This document shows positions 53,541 to 63,875 of a stretch of DNA of 64,000 bases, one piece after another. This DNA is from Desulfonatronum sp. SC1 (lineage in GTDB: Bacteria > Desulfobacterota > Desulfovibrionia > Desulfovibrionales > Desulfonatronaceae): positions 22,634 through 86,633 of the forward strand of contig NZ_PZKN01000020.1 in the NCBI RefSeq assembly GCF_003046795.1, in the 5' to 3' direction. A program made the position numbers and the translations under genes. The notes beneath the pieces were generated by a model. The model had not been told where the DNA came from. It saw only the letters and a list, made by a program, of their open reading frames with translations, and did not search any database. Numbering within the stretch: the first letter of the stretch is position 1; each line of letters starts with the position of its first letter.

Positions 53541-56500
53541 TGATAGTTTTTTTTGTTTCCGAGTGCGCGAAAAAGGCCCGCACAAGAACCGTCCAGGTAT
53601 TGGACAGCTTTGCGGAGAGAGTGGGGCAGAGCACCTGGAAAACCCGTTTGACCATGGAAGGGCTCAAGGCTGTAAAGCTTCTTTTGAGCCGGAACGCAAG
53701 CAGGCACACCGCGGTGGCTTGTCACAGGATTGTCGGGCACGCGAATACCAAGCTGTTGTGGATCATCGGCAATAAAAGAAAATTCAGCAGGTACGGGATT
53801 GTCCCTACGAATTATTCCCGGGTTAATTCTATCAAACAGATAGACAACGACTGGCATTATCTGGAGGCGATAAAGTTATGCGTGGCCCTGGCCGGACTGT
53901 TCCACGACTGGGGCAAGGCATGGGATGCCTTCCAGGATTTGCTCCGTGAGAACAGGCATACCGACTATCTGCGCCATGAATTCGTTTCTCTTCTTTTTTG
54001 GGCCGCTTTTGTCCAAGGCAAGGAACCAAAAGCATGGCTTTCTGATCTGCAACGCCCCCTTGGTCCAATGGAAGGGGAGTTGATTGACCGGGCTGGTGCT
54101 TGCCTTGAAGACGACTGTTTTCCCTTCAAGGCCCTGCAAGACCCCCTCTCCCTTTTGATAGGCTGGCTGATATTGAGCCATCACTTACTTCCCCATCCGG
54201 AAGATGGTTCGCTTTCGCCGTGCAATTCTCCTGAGAGGCTTCTACATTCGGTGAATTCTGAATGGGGATACTTGAAGAAACAGGTCGAGACGCATTGCGG
54301 ATGGTCTTTTTCGCGAGGATTGCCCTGTCGCTCCCCTCTCTGGACCAGGCAGGCGGCTAAATGGGCCGGGCGAGGGAAGAATCTTGTGCAGAAAGAATTC
54401 TCTCTGGTCGGCGAGTGGGACATGGCCCTGCGGCAAATGGCTGTTTTGGCTCGAACCGCTTTGATGATCGGTGACCATGAATCCTCCCGCAAGGCGGAGA
54501 ATCAGGGGAAGGACAAAAAGGGAAACAGTCATGCAGCCAAAGGAAACGGCAACCCCAACACACTGTGGGCCAAGTCCCTGAAAAAAGAAGACGAGTCCTC
54601 CCCGGTTTTGCTTGACTCCCATTTGCTTGATGCAACAAACGAGGCACTTTCTTTCTGCCATTTGTATCCCCATTTTGAACAAGGACTGGCATGTGTTGAA
54701 TCCCCAGAGGCGATTGAAAGACAATCAAAAGGCGGTTTTGCCTGGCAAGACCGGGCTGCGGACAGAATACGCAAAAGTGTCAAGGAGTCTGGAATAGGGC
54801 AAAGAGGGGTATTCTGTCTGAACATGGCCAGTACAGGCACTGGCAAGACCTTTGGTAATGCCAAGATTATGAACGCTATCCAGGGTGGAAGGTTGAGATA
54901 TACCCTGGCGCTGGGACTTCGCAGTTTGACTTTGCAGACAGGGGATGAATACCGGGACCGCATCGGCCTGGACAGTTCCGAACTGGCTGTGGTCGTAGGT
55001 TCGAGGGCTTTCCGGGAGCTTCATGAATCGCGGAGTAAACAGGAAAGTGAGAGTGAAGAGCCAAGCTGGGATATTTATTCGGATTGGAACGAGGTGATCT
55101 TTTCCTCCAATGTGCTGGATGAAAAGTTGTCCACCAAGCTGGCCACCCCCCAGGCCAGACAGGTTCTGTACAGCCCGATACTGGTTTGTACCATTGACCA
55201 TGTTATGGGGGCCACCGAAGGGGTGAGCAGGGGCAGGCACATTCTGCCCTGGTTGCGGATGCTTTCCGCCGATCTGGTTATCGATGAAGTGGATGACTTT
55301 GACGGAAGCGATCTGGCGGCCATCCTGCGATTGGTGCATCTGGCCGGAATGCTGGGCCGTAACGTGCTCTTGTCCTCTGCCACCATACCTCCTGCCGTGG
55401 CTGAGGGGGCCTTTAATTCCTATCGGGAAGGCTGGAGGTTGTTTGCCCTCGCCAGGGGCAGACAAAATGAAATTTTGTGCTCCTGGATAGATGAAACCAT
55501 GGGGGCCAGGGTTGCCAATATTGGCAATGGCTCAGAGTTTTCAAAGCAGCATGACAAATTCACTGCCTTGCGCATTAAAAAAATCCGGGAACAGCCGGTC
55601 AAACGCAAAGGAAAAATTCAACCCGTCAGCGTGGTTAATTTTTCCGGTCAGGTTCTGGAGTCAGTGCTGGAACTCCACAGACTGCATGCCGGCCTTTACA
55701 GAAACAAAAACGTGTCTTTCGGGGTGGTGCGCATGGCCAATATTACGCCATGCGTGAAAATGGCCCGTTTTTTTCTGCAGGCCGATCTTCCGCCGGATAT
55801 GGAAATCAAGATTCTCCCCTATCATTCCAGGTTTCCGCTTATCTCCCGTCACTATATTGAAAAAATGCTTGATGCGGTACTCAAGCGCAAGGATTCGAAA
55901 AAAGCCTACGAGCACCCGGAAGTTTATAAACATATCAAGAATACGAGCAAGAAAAACGTCCTGTTCATGGTTCTGGCCACTCCTGTGGAGGAGGTCGGCC
56001 GGGATCATGATTTCGACTGGGCCGTGCTGGAGCCTTCTTCGGTCAGGTCCATGGTACAGATGGCGGGCCGTATCCTCAGACATAGAGAAAGACAAAGGCT
56101 TAATGCACCGAACGTCATTGTCCTGAGTCACAATATCCGGGCCTTGCTCAATGAAAAGATTGCTTACACACGCCCCGGCTATGAGTCAGGAGAATTGAGT
56201 CTGGATAGCCATGATCTGCGCGAAATCCTTGATGAGCGTATGGTCAATGAACGGATTGATTCCGGAATGAGAATCGGCCGCATCAGCAATCCAAGTCCTC
56301 AGAAAAGTCTTCTACACCTTGAGCATGTCAGCCTGGATTCGTTTTTAACCCATGGAGAAAGCAGTGATTACAAAAAGGTGTCCGGGTGGCTGCATGGGCC
56401 ATATTATCTGACGGATATTGCTCAAAGGGCAAGACCATTCAGAAAAGGGAGCCGTGAGCAAAGCTTTTTCATCTTTCCGGAAGAGCCTGATCTGCGGCCA

Positions 56501-56788
56501 AAGTTTTATAAAAAGGATGACTCAGGAAAATACATTTCGTCTAATTATGATTTTCAGCACGTGGATTTGAGCTGGCAGGAGAAAAAACGCCTCTGGTTGC
56601 CGGCAACGTATTATTCCCAACTTGAGGATATCGGCAGGGAGTTGGGTCTGACTGTTAATCAGGCCGCTGCCCGGTTTGGGGAGATCTCCGTGCCGGAATA
56701 CATGCTGGAGGCCGGACAGAAAGCGCTTTACTTCAATCCTGACCTTGGCTTGTGGCAGGAAAGGAACCTTGAAAGGCTGTTTGAATGA
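53540..56788 (+). CDS. cas3: Cas2-Cas3 fusion nuclease-helicase, type I-F
   Basis: The 1,082-aa protein begins with a Cas2 domain (about 1-95, MIVFFVSECAKKARTRTVQVLDSFAERVG). An HD nuclease domain follows (FHDWGK with His121/Asp122, later H in YLRHEF and HH in LSHHLLPH), then an SF2 helicase: Walker A STGTGKT near 431-437, DEVDD near 579, motif III SSATIPP, motif VI MAGRILRH. The Cas2-Cas3 fusion is specific to type I-F. It both helps acquire spacers with Cas1 and shreds target DNA recruited by the Csy complex. All catalytic motifs appear intact. Confidence 0.96.
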   Translation: MIVFFVSECAKKARTRTVQVLDSFAERVGQSTWKTRLTMEGLKAVKLLLSRNASRHTAVACHRIVGHANTKLLWIIGNKRKFSRYGIVPTNYSRVNSIKQIDNDWHYLEAIKLCVALAGLFHDWGKAWDAFQDLLRENRHTDYLRHEFVSLLFWAAFVQGKEPKAWLSDLQRPLGPMEGELIDRAGACLEDDCFPFKALQDPLSLLIGWLILSHHLLPHPEDGSLSPCNSPERLLHSVNSEWGYLKKQVETHCGWSFSRGLPCRSPLWTRQAAKWAGRGKNLVQKEFSLVGEWDMALRQMAVLARTALMIGDHESSRKAENQGKDKKGNSHAAKGNGNPNTLWAKSLKKEDESSPVLLDSHLLDATNEALSFCHLYPHFEQGLACVESPEAIERQSKGGFAWQDRAADRIRKSVKESGIGQRGVFCLNMASTGTGKTFGNAKIMNAIQGGRLRYTLALGLRSLTLQTGDEYRDRIGLDSSELAVVVGSRAFRELHESRSKQESESEEPSWDIYSDWNEVIFSSNVLDEKLSTKLATPQARQVLYSPILVCTIDHVMGATEGVSRGRHILPWLRMLSADLVIDEVDDFDGSDLAAILRLVHLAGMLGRNVLLSSATIPPAVAEGAFNSYREGWRLFALARGRQNEILCSWIDETMGARVANIGNGSEFSKQHDKFTALRIKKIREQPVKRKGKIQPVSVVNFSGQVLESVLELHRLHAGLYRNKNVSFGVVRMANITPCVKMARFFLQADLPPDMEIKILPYHSRFPLISRHYIEKMLDAVLKRKDSKKAYEHPEVYKHIKNTSKKNVLFMVLATPVEEVGRDHDFDWAVLEPSSVRSMVQMAGRILRHRERQRLNAPNVIVLSHNIRALLNEKIAYTRPGYESGELSLDSHDLREILDERMVNERIDSGMRIGRISNPSPQKSLLHLEHVSLDSFLTHGESSDYKKVSGWLHGPYYLTDIAQRARPFRKGSREQSFFIFPEEPDLRPKFYKKDDSGKYISSNYDFQHVDLSWQEKKRLWLPATYYSQLEDIGRELGLTVNQAAARFGEISVPEYMLEAGQKALYFNPDLGLWQERNLERLFE

Positions 56789-56807
56789 ACCAAAGGGAGG
56801 TGAGCTT

Positions 56808-58010
56808 GTGACGCAAACATTGGAAGAATTGGCCGCACAGAAAAAGAAAGATTCCGGCGAGATGCTCAGAGAGAATCTTGGGCGGGAGCCGAAAAACATG
56901 ATGCGCCCGGCTACCCATATCGGGAAGTATACTCATCCCCAGGCCAAGGATGATATGTCTCTTCTCTGCGAGAACTCAAAATGTGGGGGCGGATATGTTT
57001 GTTTCGGCAACTTTAGGACTGAATTGAATGATTATGCAGCAGGAAACGCAGCTGACTTACCCCACTCCAAGACCATGGAAGCAATGATGCAAGATGGAAG
57101 GAGCGTAAGAGAACACTTGAAGCAATGTTCTTCAGATCTAAGGCGTATTGCCTCAGTAGAAGAAAAAGAATTCAAAAGATGGGCGGAAAATTTTCAGGGA
57201 AAGGAAAAGCAGGGCAAATTCTCTTCCAGAACTGATTTTAAGCTTAAACAAGTTTATCTTCCTCTGGAAAATGATCAGTACAGAATACTGACCCTGCTGC
57301 CCTGTTCTGTGCTTATCTGGGAGTTGAAGTCCCGTATCAACTCCCGTGAATGGGAAGTAAGGATAGAAAACAACAAAGAATATAATTTCCGGGTCTCATT
57401 TGTTGATCAATGGGTGAGAAAATATGGCGGGACAAAGCCTCAAAATGTCAGCCACCTGAATAATGAGAACGGCGGCAATGCCAGAGTGCTGACATGTCTT
57501 CCGCCCTCGTTTGGAAGAGACTATGAATTGCCTAAACGCAATTTTTTCGACCAGATCTGGGTATACCTCCCTAAAAATCCTCAGGAAGCTCAAAAAGGAG
57601 TCGGCCATCTGTTCATTTCGCTCTACTCGTCTTTGCTCCAAGATCCCAATACCCTTTGGGCACGGAGGAAGAAAAAAGGCATTCTTCGGGCAATAATAGA
57701 ACGCGGGATAATATGGCCAGCGGAAAAAATCATATCCAGTGCCGAGCCGGGCTGGTCCCTGCAACAACAATACGCTGCACTGTCCCCTGCTCAGAAAGCA
57801 TGGCTTGATCCTTATGCTCCAGTCGATCCCGAAGGTGACAGGGGGCAGAGTACAGACTGGCAAGAGGAAATAGCGATGCAGATCAGCCGCTTTATTCGCC
57901 GGAACTTTGATAAGATGCTTCGTGTTGATCCGCAAAAAAAGAAAATTGAACTGGGTGAAGCCTTTTCGGGGGAAATAGCCAAGTTGGCCAAGGAGTATCT
58001 TGATGGATAG
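56808..58010 (+). CDS. csy1: Csy1 (Cas8f), large subunit of the I-F Cascade
   Basis: Csy1 forms the tail of the Csy surveillance complex with Csy2, binds the crRNA 5' handle and recognises the PAM. The 400-aa protein has Csy1-like segments (THIGKYTHPQAK, LPCSVLIWELKSRINS, FDQIWVYLPKNPQEAQKGVGHLFISLYSSLLQD). GGGAGG lies 7 nt before GTG 56808, which I take as the start. It begins 19 nt after cas3. Confidence 0.92.
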   Translation: MTQTLEELAAQKKKDSGEMLRENLGREPKNMMRPATHIGKYTHPQAKDDMSLLCENSKCGGGYVCFGNFRTELNDYAAGNAADLPHSKTMEAMMQDGRSVREHLKQCSSDLRRIASVEEKEFKRWAENFQGKEKQGKFSSRTDFKLKQVYLPLENDQYRILTLLPCSVLIWELKSRINSREWEVRIENNKEYNFRVSFVDQWVRKYGGTKPQNVSHLNNENGGNARVLTCLPPSFGRDYELPKRNFFDQIWVYLPKNPQEAQKGVGHLFISLYSSLLQDPNTLWARRKKKGILRAIIERGIIWPAEKIISSAEPGWSLQQQYAALSPAQKAWLDPYAPVDPEGDRGQSTDWQEEIAMQISRFIRRNFDKMLRVDPQKKKIELGEAFSGEIAKLAKEYLDG

Positions 58011-58896
58011 CTATCTTGTAATTCAGAAAATGGATGTGACCGAAGCAAGCATGGATTCCTGCCCTATCGTCAATGGTTTTCCGGGAGTTCCCGCGATTAT
58101 GGGATTTGTTCATGCCCTTCAGAGAAAATTGCAATCAGGTCACCCTGGGATTCTTCTCCCCCTGGCTGGTATTTCCTGCCATTATTTTGACCCAGGGGTC
58201 CATAAGACCGGGAGGGAAACAAGGCTCTCTCTGAGCAAGAACCCGCCTTATCTCAAGAAACACGTTGAAAAAGACAAAAATGGGCTTCTTAAAGGTGTTC
58301 CGTTTATTGAGGAGGGAAAGGCGGACATGCGGGTCTCCCTGATAATAAAAATTCTGGGTGAGGACTTGAGTTTCAAGGACCTACAGAAGGGTGTCCAGGC
58401 CATTTTGCCTCTTTTGCGTTTTGCCGGAGGCACGATCTGGGGCGCGGAAAATATTGTTTGCCGGAACTGCGGTGATGAGGAGGATGAAAGGCATTTGCTG
58501 CGCCTGCTCATGCCCGGCTTTGTTCTTGTTGAGAGGAGAGATCTGATAGAACAATCGATGGAAGATGGGAAGGATGCTCTGGATGCGTTACTGGATCATC
58601 TTGAGGTACGTCGTGTGGAAGATGAGAACGGTCAAACCGTTGGCTGGGGCAGAAAAACTGAAGAGCCGGGATGGCTGGTTCCCATCGCTGTCGGCTACCG
58701 GGCCATATCCGAAACTGGGCAGGTCAAAAACCAGAGAGACCCTGAATACCCGCATTGTTTTGCGGAGAATGTGGTTACATTGGGCGAGTTTGTCATGCCC
58801 ATCCGTCTGGATAGGCTGGGAAAAGTTCTCTGGCAGTCGAATGTGGACGAAGCCAGTGGACTTTTTGTGTATACAAATCAAAATAAAGGAGAATAG
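58003..58896 (+). CDS. csy2: Csy2 (Cas5f), I-F Cascade subunit
   Basis: The 297-aa protein has the Csy2 pattern: opening SYLVIQKMDVTEASMDSC, VNGFPGVPAIMGFVHALQRKL, FVLVERRDLIEQ, LEDGRV-type region, and VVTLGEFVMPIRLDRLGKVLWQ. It pairs with Csy1 to hold the crRNA 5' handle. AAGGAG precedes ATG 58003, which overlaps the csy1 stop. Confidence 0.93.
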   Translation: MDSYLVIQKMDVTEASMDSCPIVNGFPGVPAIMGFVHALQRKLQSGHPGILLPLAGISCHYFDPGVHKTGRETRLSLSKNPPYLKKHVEKDKNGLLKGVPFIEEGKADMRVSLIIKILGEDLSFKDLQKGVQAILPLLRFAGGTIWGAENIVCRNCGDEEDERHLLRLLMPGFVLVERRDLIEQSMEDGKDALDALLDHLEVRRVEDENGQTVGWGRKTEEPGWLVPIAVGYRAISETGQVKNQRDPEYPHCFAENVVTLGEFVMPIRLDRLGKVLWQSNVDEASGLFVYTNQNKGE

Positions 58897-58898
58897 TC

Positions 58899-59936
58899 AT
58901 GGCAAAAAACGAGAACAAGGCATCTGTATTGGCTTTCGACCGCCGTTTGTCCAGTTCTAACGCGATGTTTTTCGGGACCAAATGGGATAGAAGGAAAGAT
59001 AAAGATGTTGGTCGTCCTTTGCCCGTTCAGGAAAAGTCAGTGCGGGGAGTGATAGATAATCGCTTGAAAGACAAAGATCAAACTCAGACCAAGGTGGAAG
59101 CAAGCATTGAAAATCCAAACTTGCAAACGGTTGATTATTGCGCCTTGGGGATGGATGAGGACACGCTTCGGGTCCTCTTCAACATTCAGGTGGCCGGGAA
59201 AGTGGAGCCCTGCGCCTGCAACAACCCGGCGGTGAAGGAAAAAATTCGAGAAATGGTCTCCGAGTTTGCCGAAAGTGACGGGTTTGTTGAGTTGGCCCGG
59301 AGATACGCCGTCAATCTGGCCAACGGCCGTTTTTTGTGGCGTAACCGCTTGGGAGCGGAACAGATCGAGATAACGATAAAAGCTGATGGCAAGGATTATG
59401 TATTTTCAAATATCCCACTCACTGGATTCGACAAGCTGGAAGAGGAAGTAAAAGAAAATGCCAAAGAGTTGGGCAAGAAAATGGCTGACGTGCTGTCCGG
59501 ACGTAATAGTCATCTCAACATGGAGGTTGATGCCTGCGTAAAACGTTTTCCGGGGATGGAGGTCTATCCGAGCCAGGAACTGGTCTTGGATAGTTCCAGG
59601 GGCAAGGGCAAGAAAAGCAAGCATCTTTTTCAGGCGAATTATAAATATCAGGGCAAGGACTTCCAGGCAGCCGCCCTGCATCCTCAAAAGGTGACCAACG
59701 CAGTTCACACTATTGATGATTGGTATCATCCGGAGGCGGACAAGCCCATTTCAATTAATTCTTACGGGGCTGTTACCAGTGAAGGAAAGGCTTACAGGGA
59801 GCCAAAGAATAATGATTTTTATACCTTGTTTGACAGGGCTGTGCAGCAGGGCTTGAGCAAGCTTGATCCCAATGAGCAGAAGTACATGATGGCCATGTTG
59901 ATCAGAGGAGGCGTATTTGGAGAAGGAGGTGAGTAA
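58899..59936 (+). CDS. csy3: Csy3 (Cas7f), backbone subunit of the I-F Cascade
   Basis: Csy3 polymerises along the crRNA spacer (six copies for a 32-nt spacer). The 345-aa protein has Csy3 hallmarks: SVLAFDRRLSSSNAMFFGTKWD, NPNLQTVDYCALGMDEDTLRVLFNIQV, GRFLWRNRLGAEQIEI, and QAAALHPQKVTNAVHTIDDWY. It begins 2 nt after the csy2 stop. Confidence 0.95.
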   Translation: MAKNENKASVLAFDRRLSSSNAMFFGTKWDRRKDKDVGRPLPVQEKSVRGVIDNRLKDKDQTQTKVEASIENPNLQTVDYCALGMDEDTLRVLFNIQVAGKVEPCACNNPAVKEKIREMVSEFAESDGFVELARRYAVNLANGRFLWRNRLGAEQIEITIKADGKDYVFSNIPLTGFDKLEEEVKENAKELGKKMADVLSGRNSHLNMEVDACVKRFPGMEVYPSQELVLDSSRGKGKKSKHLFQANYKYQGKDFQAAALHPQKVTNAVHTIDDWYHPEADKPISINSYGAVTSEGKAYREPKNNDFYTLFDRAVQQGLSKLDPNEQKYMMAMLIRGGVFGEGGE

Positions 59937-59940
59937 TGCC

Positions 59941-60531
59941 ATGCGTAAATATGTTCAAATCACCCTGATCCCGGATGAGGTTTCCGGTGTTACCGGGCCG
60001 GTTTTAATGAGCCATGTCATGCAGGCATTGCATAATCATTTTGTCCGGATAAAGGATAGCCGGGATTCCGTTCCTTTTGGTGTTTCCTTTCCTGAATATG
60101 ATGAAAACAAGCCAACATTGGGAGACAAAGTATACGTCCATGGTTGGGACAAAGATTTTTCCTCCAAGGATATTCCAGGAGCACTGTCCAACCTACGGGA
60201 TTACCTGCACGTTACTTCACCCCGACTGATACCCGGATCAAGGATCAAAGGTTATGTTGCCTATTCCAGGCTCAGGCATGACCACGGCAAAGAAAAACTC
60301 ATGAGAAGAAGAATGAGACGGCATGGTGTTACCAGAGAAGAGGCTGAAGAGTACTATGCTGACTATCAGCAAGATTTTTTTCCTGACGGCCCTTTTGTCC
60401 TGATTCGAAGTACAAGTACGGGGAACAATACCTATCCATTTTATATCAGACGCCTTTTCTTGGACTCCCCTGGTGAAGGAAAATTCAACACCTTTGGGAT
60501 CAACCCCGCTGCAGGCGTGGAGTATTTCTGA
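59941..60531 (+). CDS. cas6f: Cas6f (Csy4) CRISPR RNA endonuclease
   Basis: Cas6f cuts the pre-crRNA at the base of each repeat hairpin and stays bound to it. The 196-aa protein aligns by eye with Csy4: opening KYVQITLIPDE, catalytic histidine region ALHNHF (near residue 31), VSFPEYDENKPTLGDKVYVHG, the arginine-rich helix KLMRRRMRRHGVTREEAEEYY that reads the hairpin, and STSTGNNTYPFYIRR. GAAGGAGG lies before ATG 59941. The array leader follows directly. Confidence 0.94.
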   Translation: MRKYVQITLIPDEVSGVTGPVLMSHVMQALHNHFVRIKDSRDSVPFGVSFPEYDENKPTLGDKVYVHGWDKDFSSKDIPGALSNLRDYLHVTSPRLIPGSRIKGYVAYSRLRHDHGKEKLMRRRMRRHGVTREEAEEYYADYQQDFFPDGPFVLIRSTSTGNNTYPFYIRRLFLDSPGEGKFNTFGINPAAGVEYF

Positions 60532-60667
60532 TCGACCTTGCTCATTGCAACGCGAACAAAAGCATAGCAATTTCAAATGGTTAGATTGCACATCCACAAG
60601 AGAAGGCAAAGCAGGCACTCCTAACATAACCACTTGTTTTATTAATATTTTCTCTCAACTTGTTCTT
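60532..60667 (+). promoter_or_regulatory. CRISPR leader
   Basis: 136 bp between cas6f and the first repeat, A+T-rich toward the repeat (TTTTATTAATATTTTC). It contains two ACTTGTT direct repeats (60632-60638 and 60658-60664). It sits 5' of the array in the orientation expected for type I-F and should hold the array promoter and integration signals; I cannot name a specific IHF site. Confidence 0.7.
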
Positions 60668-63600
60668 ATGAACCGCCGCGCAGGCGGCTTAGAAAATCCA
60701 GGTGTCCGGCGGTACCGTGGCCGCTATATGAACCGCCGCGCAGGCGGCTTAGAAACTAAGTTTATATCACCGTTTACCCCGACACCTATGAACCGCCGCG
60801 CAGGCGGCTTAGAAATCGTGGAGGAGATGCACCGTTTCAAACACTGAATGAACCGCCGCGCAGGCGGCTTAGAAATTGATGAGCGCCAACGCTCAACGGC
60901 CCACGGCATGAACCGCCGCGCAGGCGGCTTAGAAATGATCCAGCAGGGCCATGCGGTGATCATACGTATGAACCGCCGCGCAGGCGGCTTAGAAATACGC
61001 GGAGATGCAGATCCAACTCATCGACGCATGAACCGCCGCGCAGGCGGCTTAGAAAACCCCGTCGTCGATCGTCACGCTTCCCGGCGCATGAACCGCCGCG
61101 CAGGCGGCTTAGAAAAGCTCGTCAATCACCAGCGTGGACCCGTGCTCATGAACCGCCGCGCAGGCGGCTTAGAAAACCGGGACAGGCTCCCAGGTCGCCT
61201 CGATCTCATGAACCGCCGCGCAGGCGGCTTAGAAATCAGCCGTGTTCCGTATGGACCGGCGCAGGTAATGAACCGCCGCGCAGGCGGCTTAGAAAGCGTA
61301 GTTCTTCCTGGCTCATGGTTTTGCTCTATGAACCGCCGCGCAGGCGGCTTAGAAATGGATACGGATTGTTGCAAAAGGGATATCCGTATGAACCGCCGCG
61401 CAGGCGGCTTAGAAATGTTGAGAGCGACCCCTCCACCAGGGCCACGTATGAACCGCCGCGCAGGCGGCTTAGAAAAATCACGTTCCTTCACCGGCTTTTT
61501 TCGTTCCATGAACCGCCGCGCAGGCGGCTTAGAAATTTCAGGAATCCCAGGCGGTCCCAGAGAAATTATGAACCGCCGCGCAGGCGGCTTAGAAATTCCC
61601 CGAGGACACCATGGACACGTTCAAGACATGAACCGCCGCGCAGGCGGCTTAGAAATGGATCAAATGGCGGAGCCGCGCCCGTGTAACATGAACCGCCGCG
61701 CAGGCGGCTTAGAAATCAGATATGCCCCGCTGGAGCACGACCACGACATGAACCGCCGCGCAGGCGGCTTAGAAAATGTGCCGTTTGGCTGCTGGTACGG
61801 CATCGAGATGAACCGCCGCGCAGGCGGCTTAGAAACCGTAGATGATCTCTACATTGCCGTACTCGTCATGAACCGCCGCGCAGGCGGCTTAGAAAAGTTT
61901 GGCGGCCTCCCACTGCTCGATGAACTCATGAACCGCCGCGCAGGCGGCTTAGAAATTTGAGATAACGCCCGCTGAAACCCTGGAGCGATGAACCGCCGCG
62001 CAGGCGGCTTAGAAAATTTCAGCAATGCGTCCATCACAGCGGATATTATGAACCGCCGCGCAGGCGGCTTAGAAATACCAGCATGTGGCCGAACTCTCGG
62101 GCACGTCATGAACCGCCGCGCAGGCGGCTTAGAAAACCCAGGAATCAACGCCGCCCCGTTGGATACCATGAACCGCCGCGCAGGCGGCTTAGAAATTTGA
62201 GGCCGTGGTGGAGATGTCCGAGGGGAGATGAACCGCCGCGCAGGCGGCTTAGAAATCCAGCTGAGTGGTCAGGGTCGCGGCGTTGGCATGAACCGCCGCG
62301 CAGGCGGCTTAGAAAAGCCCGTGGCCCACGCGATCCGCGAAATAATCATGAACCGCCGCGCAGGCGGCTTAGAAAAGGAGCACGGAGCAGGTGTCGGCCT
62401 CGGAGTTATGAACCGCCGCGCAGGCGGCTTAGAAATGTTCTATCGTCGAATCATAGACCACCTCTTCATGAACCGCCGCGCAGGCGGCTTAGAAACGACG
62501 TGTACGAGGTGCGGCCCGAGGTGGTCGATGAACCGCCGCGCAGGCGGCTTAGAAAAGTTGGTCCAGGGACCGCAGCCCGGCCAGCAGATGAACCGCCGCG
62601 CAGGCGGCTTAGAAATCCCAAAAACATCATTTGGCGGTGACAAAAACATGAACCGCCGCGCAGGCGGCTTAGAAATCCGGGTCTGCGTTTTTATTCCATC
62701 CAGGATGATGAACCGCCGCGCAGGCGGCTTAGAAATCAGCGGCAATTGAGATGCATTCTTCCCAGTAATGAACCGCCGCGCAGGCGGCTTAGAAAATTGA
62801 AGAAAATAACCGGCTGATGCAGGAAGTATGAACCGCCGCGCAGGCGGCTTAGAAAAGTCACGGAACTCTTCACGGCCACCACCAAATATGAACCGCCGCG
62901 CAGGCGGCTTAGAAAATGGTCTATTCCGTCATCGAACAAATCAAGGCATGAACCGCCGCGCAGGCGGCTTAGAAATTCCTGAAGCGCTGCGTCCACAACA
63001 ACGAGCAATGAACCGCCGCGCAGGCGGCTTAGAAATAGGTCCAGCGTCAGGCCGTGCTCCGGTTTATATGAACCGCCGCGCAGGCGGCTTAGAAATTTGT
63101 CGCCTGGCACGAGACCAACATGGGCGGATGAACCGCCGCGCAGGCGGCTTAGAAAACGCGGCCCAGCCCTCTAAATCCGGGATAAAGATGAACCGCCGCG
63201 CAGGCGGCTTAGAAAACGGAGATCCTGGCCTGGTTCCAGCGCCGGATATGAACCGCCGCGCAGGCGGCTTAGAAAGCCCGGTGACCGTGGTCCTGGAGTC
63301 CGAACTGATGAACCGCCGCGCAGGCGGCTTAGAAAAGCTTGGCCGGGCCTTCGTGGTACGGATTCAGATGAACCGCCGCGCAGGCGGCTTAGAAATGTCT
63401 CGGATGTATCCAGCTTCATTTGGCATCATGAACCGCCGCGCAGGCGGCTTAGAAAAAGTTGAGCAGCTTGGCGAGACCCCGTCCACCATGAACCGCCGCG
63501 CAGGCGGCTTAGAAATAGAACCTCTTGACCAAGTGCGGCATCAGCTTATGAACCGCCGCGCAGGCGGCTTAGAAACGCGCAAAAACGCCCGAGGGCACCA

Positions 63601-63875
63601 GCCGTGTATGAACCGCCGCGCAGGCGGCTTAGAAATCATGGATCGCCCCGGCAATCTCCTTTTGGGCATGAACCGCCGCGCAGGCGGCTTAGAAATCAAT
63701 GCCGTTATCGCGGGCATAGCCCCAGAGATGAACCGCCGCGCAGGCGGCTTAGAAAATTGTGGGCCTCGCTCGTAGGTAGGTGAAAGAATGAACCGCCGCG
63801 CAGGCGGCTTAGAAATCGGGGAGGAGATGCACCGTTTCAAACACTGAATGAACCGCCGCGCAGGCGGCTTAGACA
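60668..63875 (+). CRISPR. type I-F CRISPR array: 54 repeats, 53 spacers
   Basis: A 28-nt repeat starting ATGAACCG and ending GGCTTAGAAA, with hairpin arms CCGCC and GGCGG, recurs every 60 bp from 60668 to 63848. All 53 spacers are exactly 32 nt. By eye 53 of the 54 repeats are identical; the last (63848-63875) ends AGACA instead of AGAAA, marking the trailer end. The repeat's 3' half matches type I-F repeats while its first bases differ from the common GTTCAC opening. Spacers look like coding DNA of mixed origin. Spacer 3 (60816-60847) and spacer 53 (63816-63847) differ at one base. Because the period is a multiple of three, spurious open frames run along both strands. Confidence 0.99.

Noticed and set aside
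52584..60531. Idea that this is a transposon-associated (Tn7-like) I-F CRISPR system
   Set aside because: cas1 and a full cas2-3 with intact nuclease and helicase motifs are present and no tniQ, tnsA, tnsB or tnsC gene is seen; this is a canonical I-F1 interference system.
60848..63840. Long open frames on both strands encoding MNRRAGGLE- or LSRLRGGS-type repeated peptides
   Set aside because: They are a by-product of the 60-bp CRISPR period being divisible by three; there are no ribosome sites and the variable parts are spacers.
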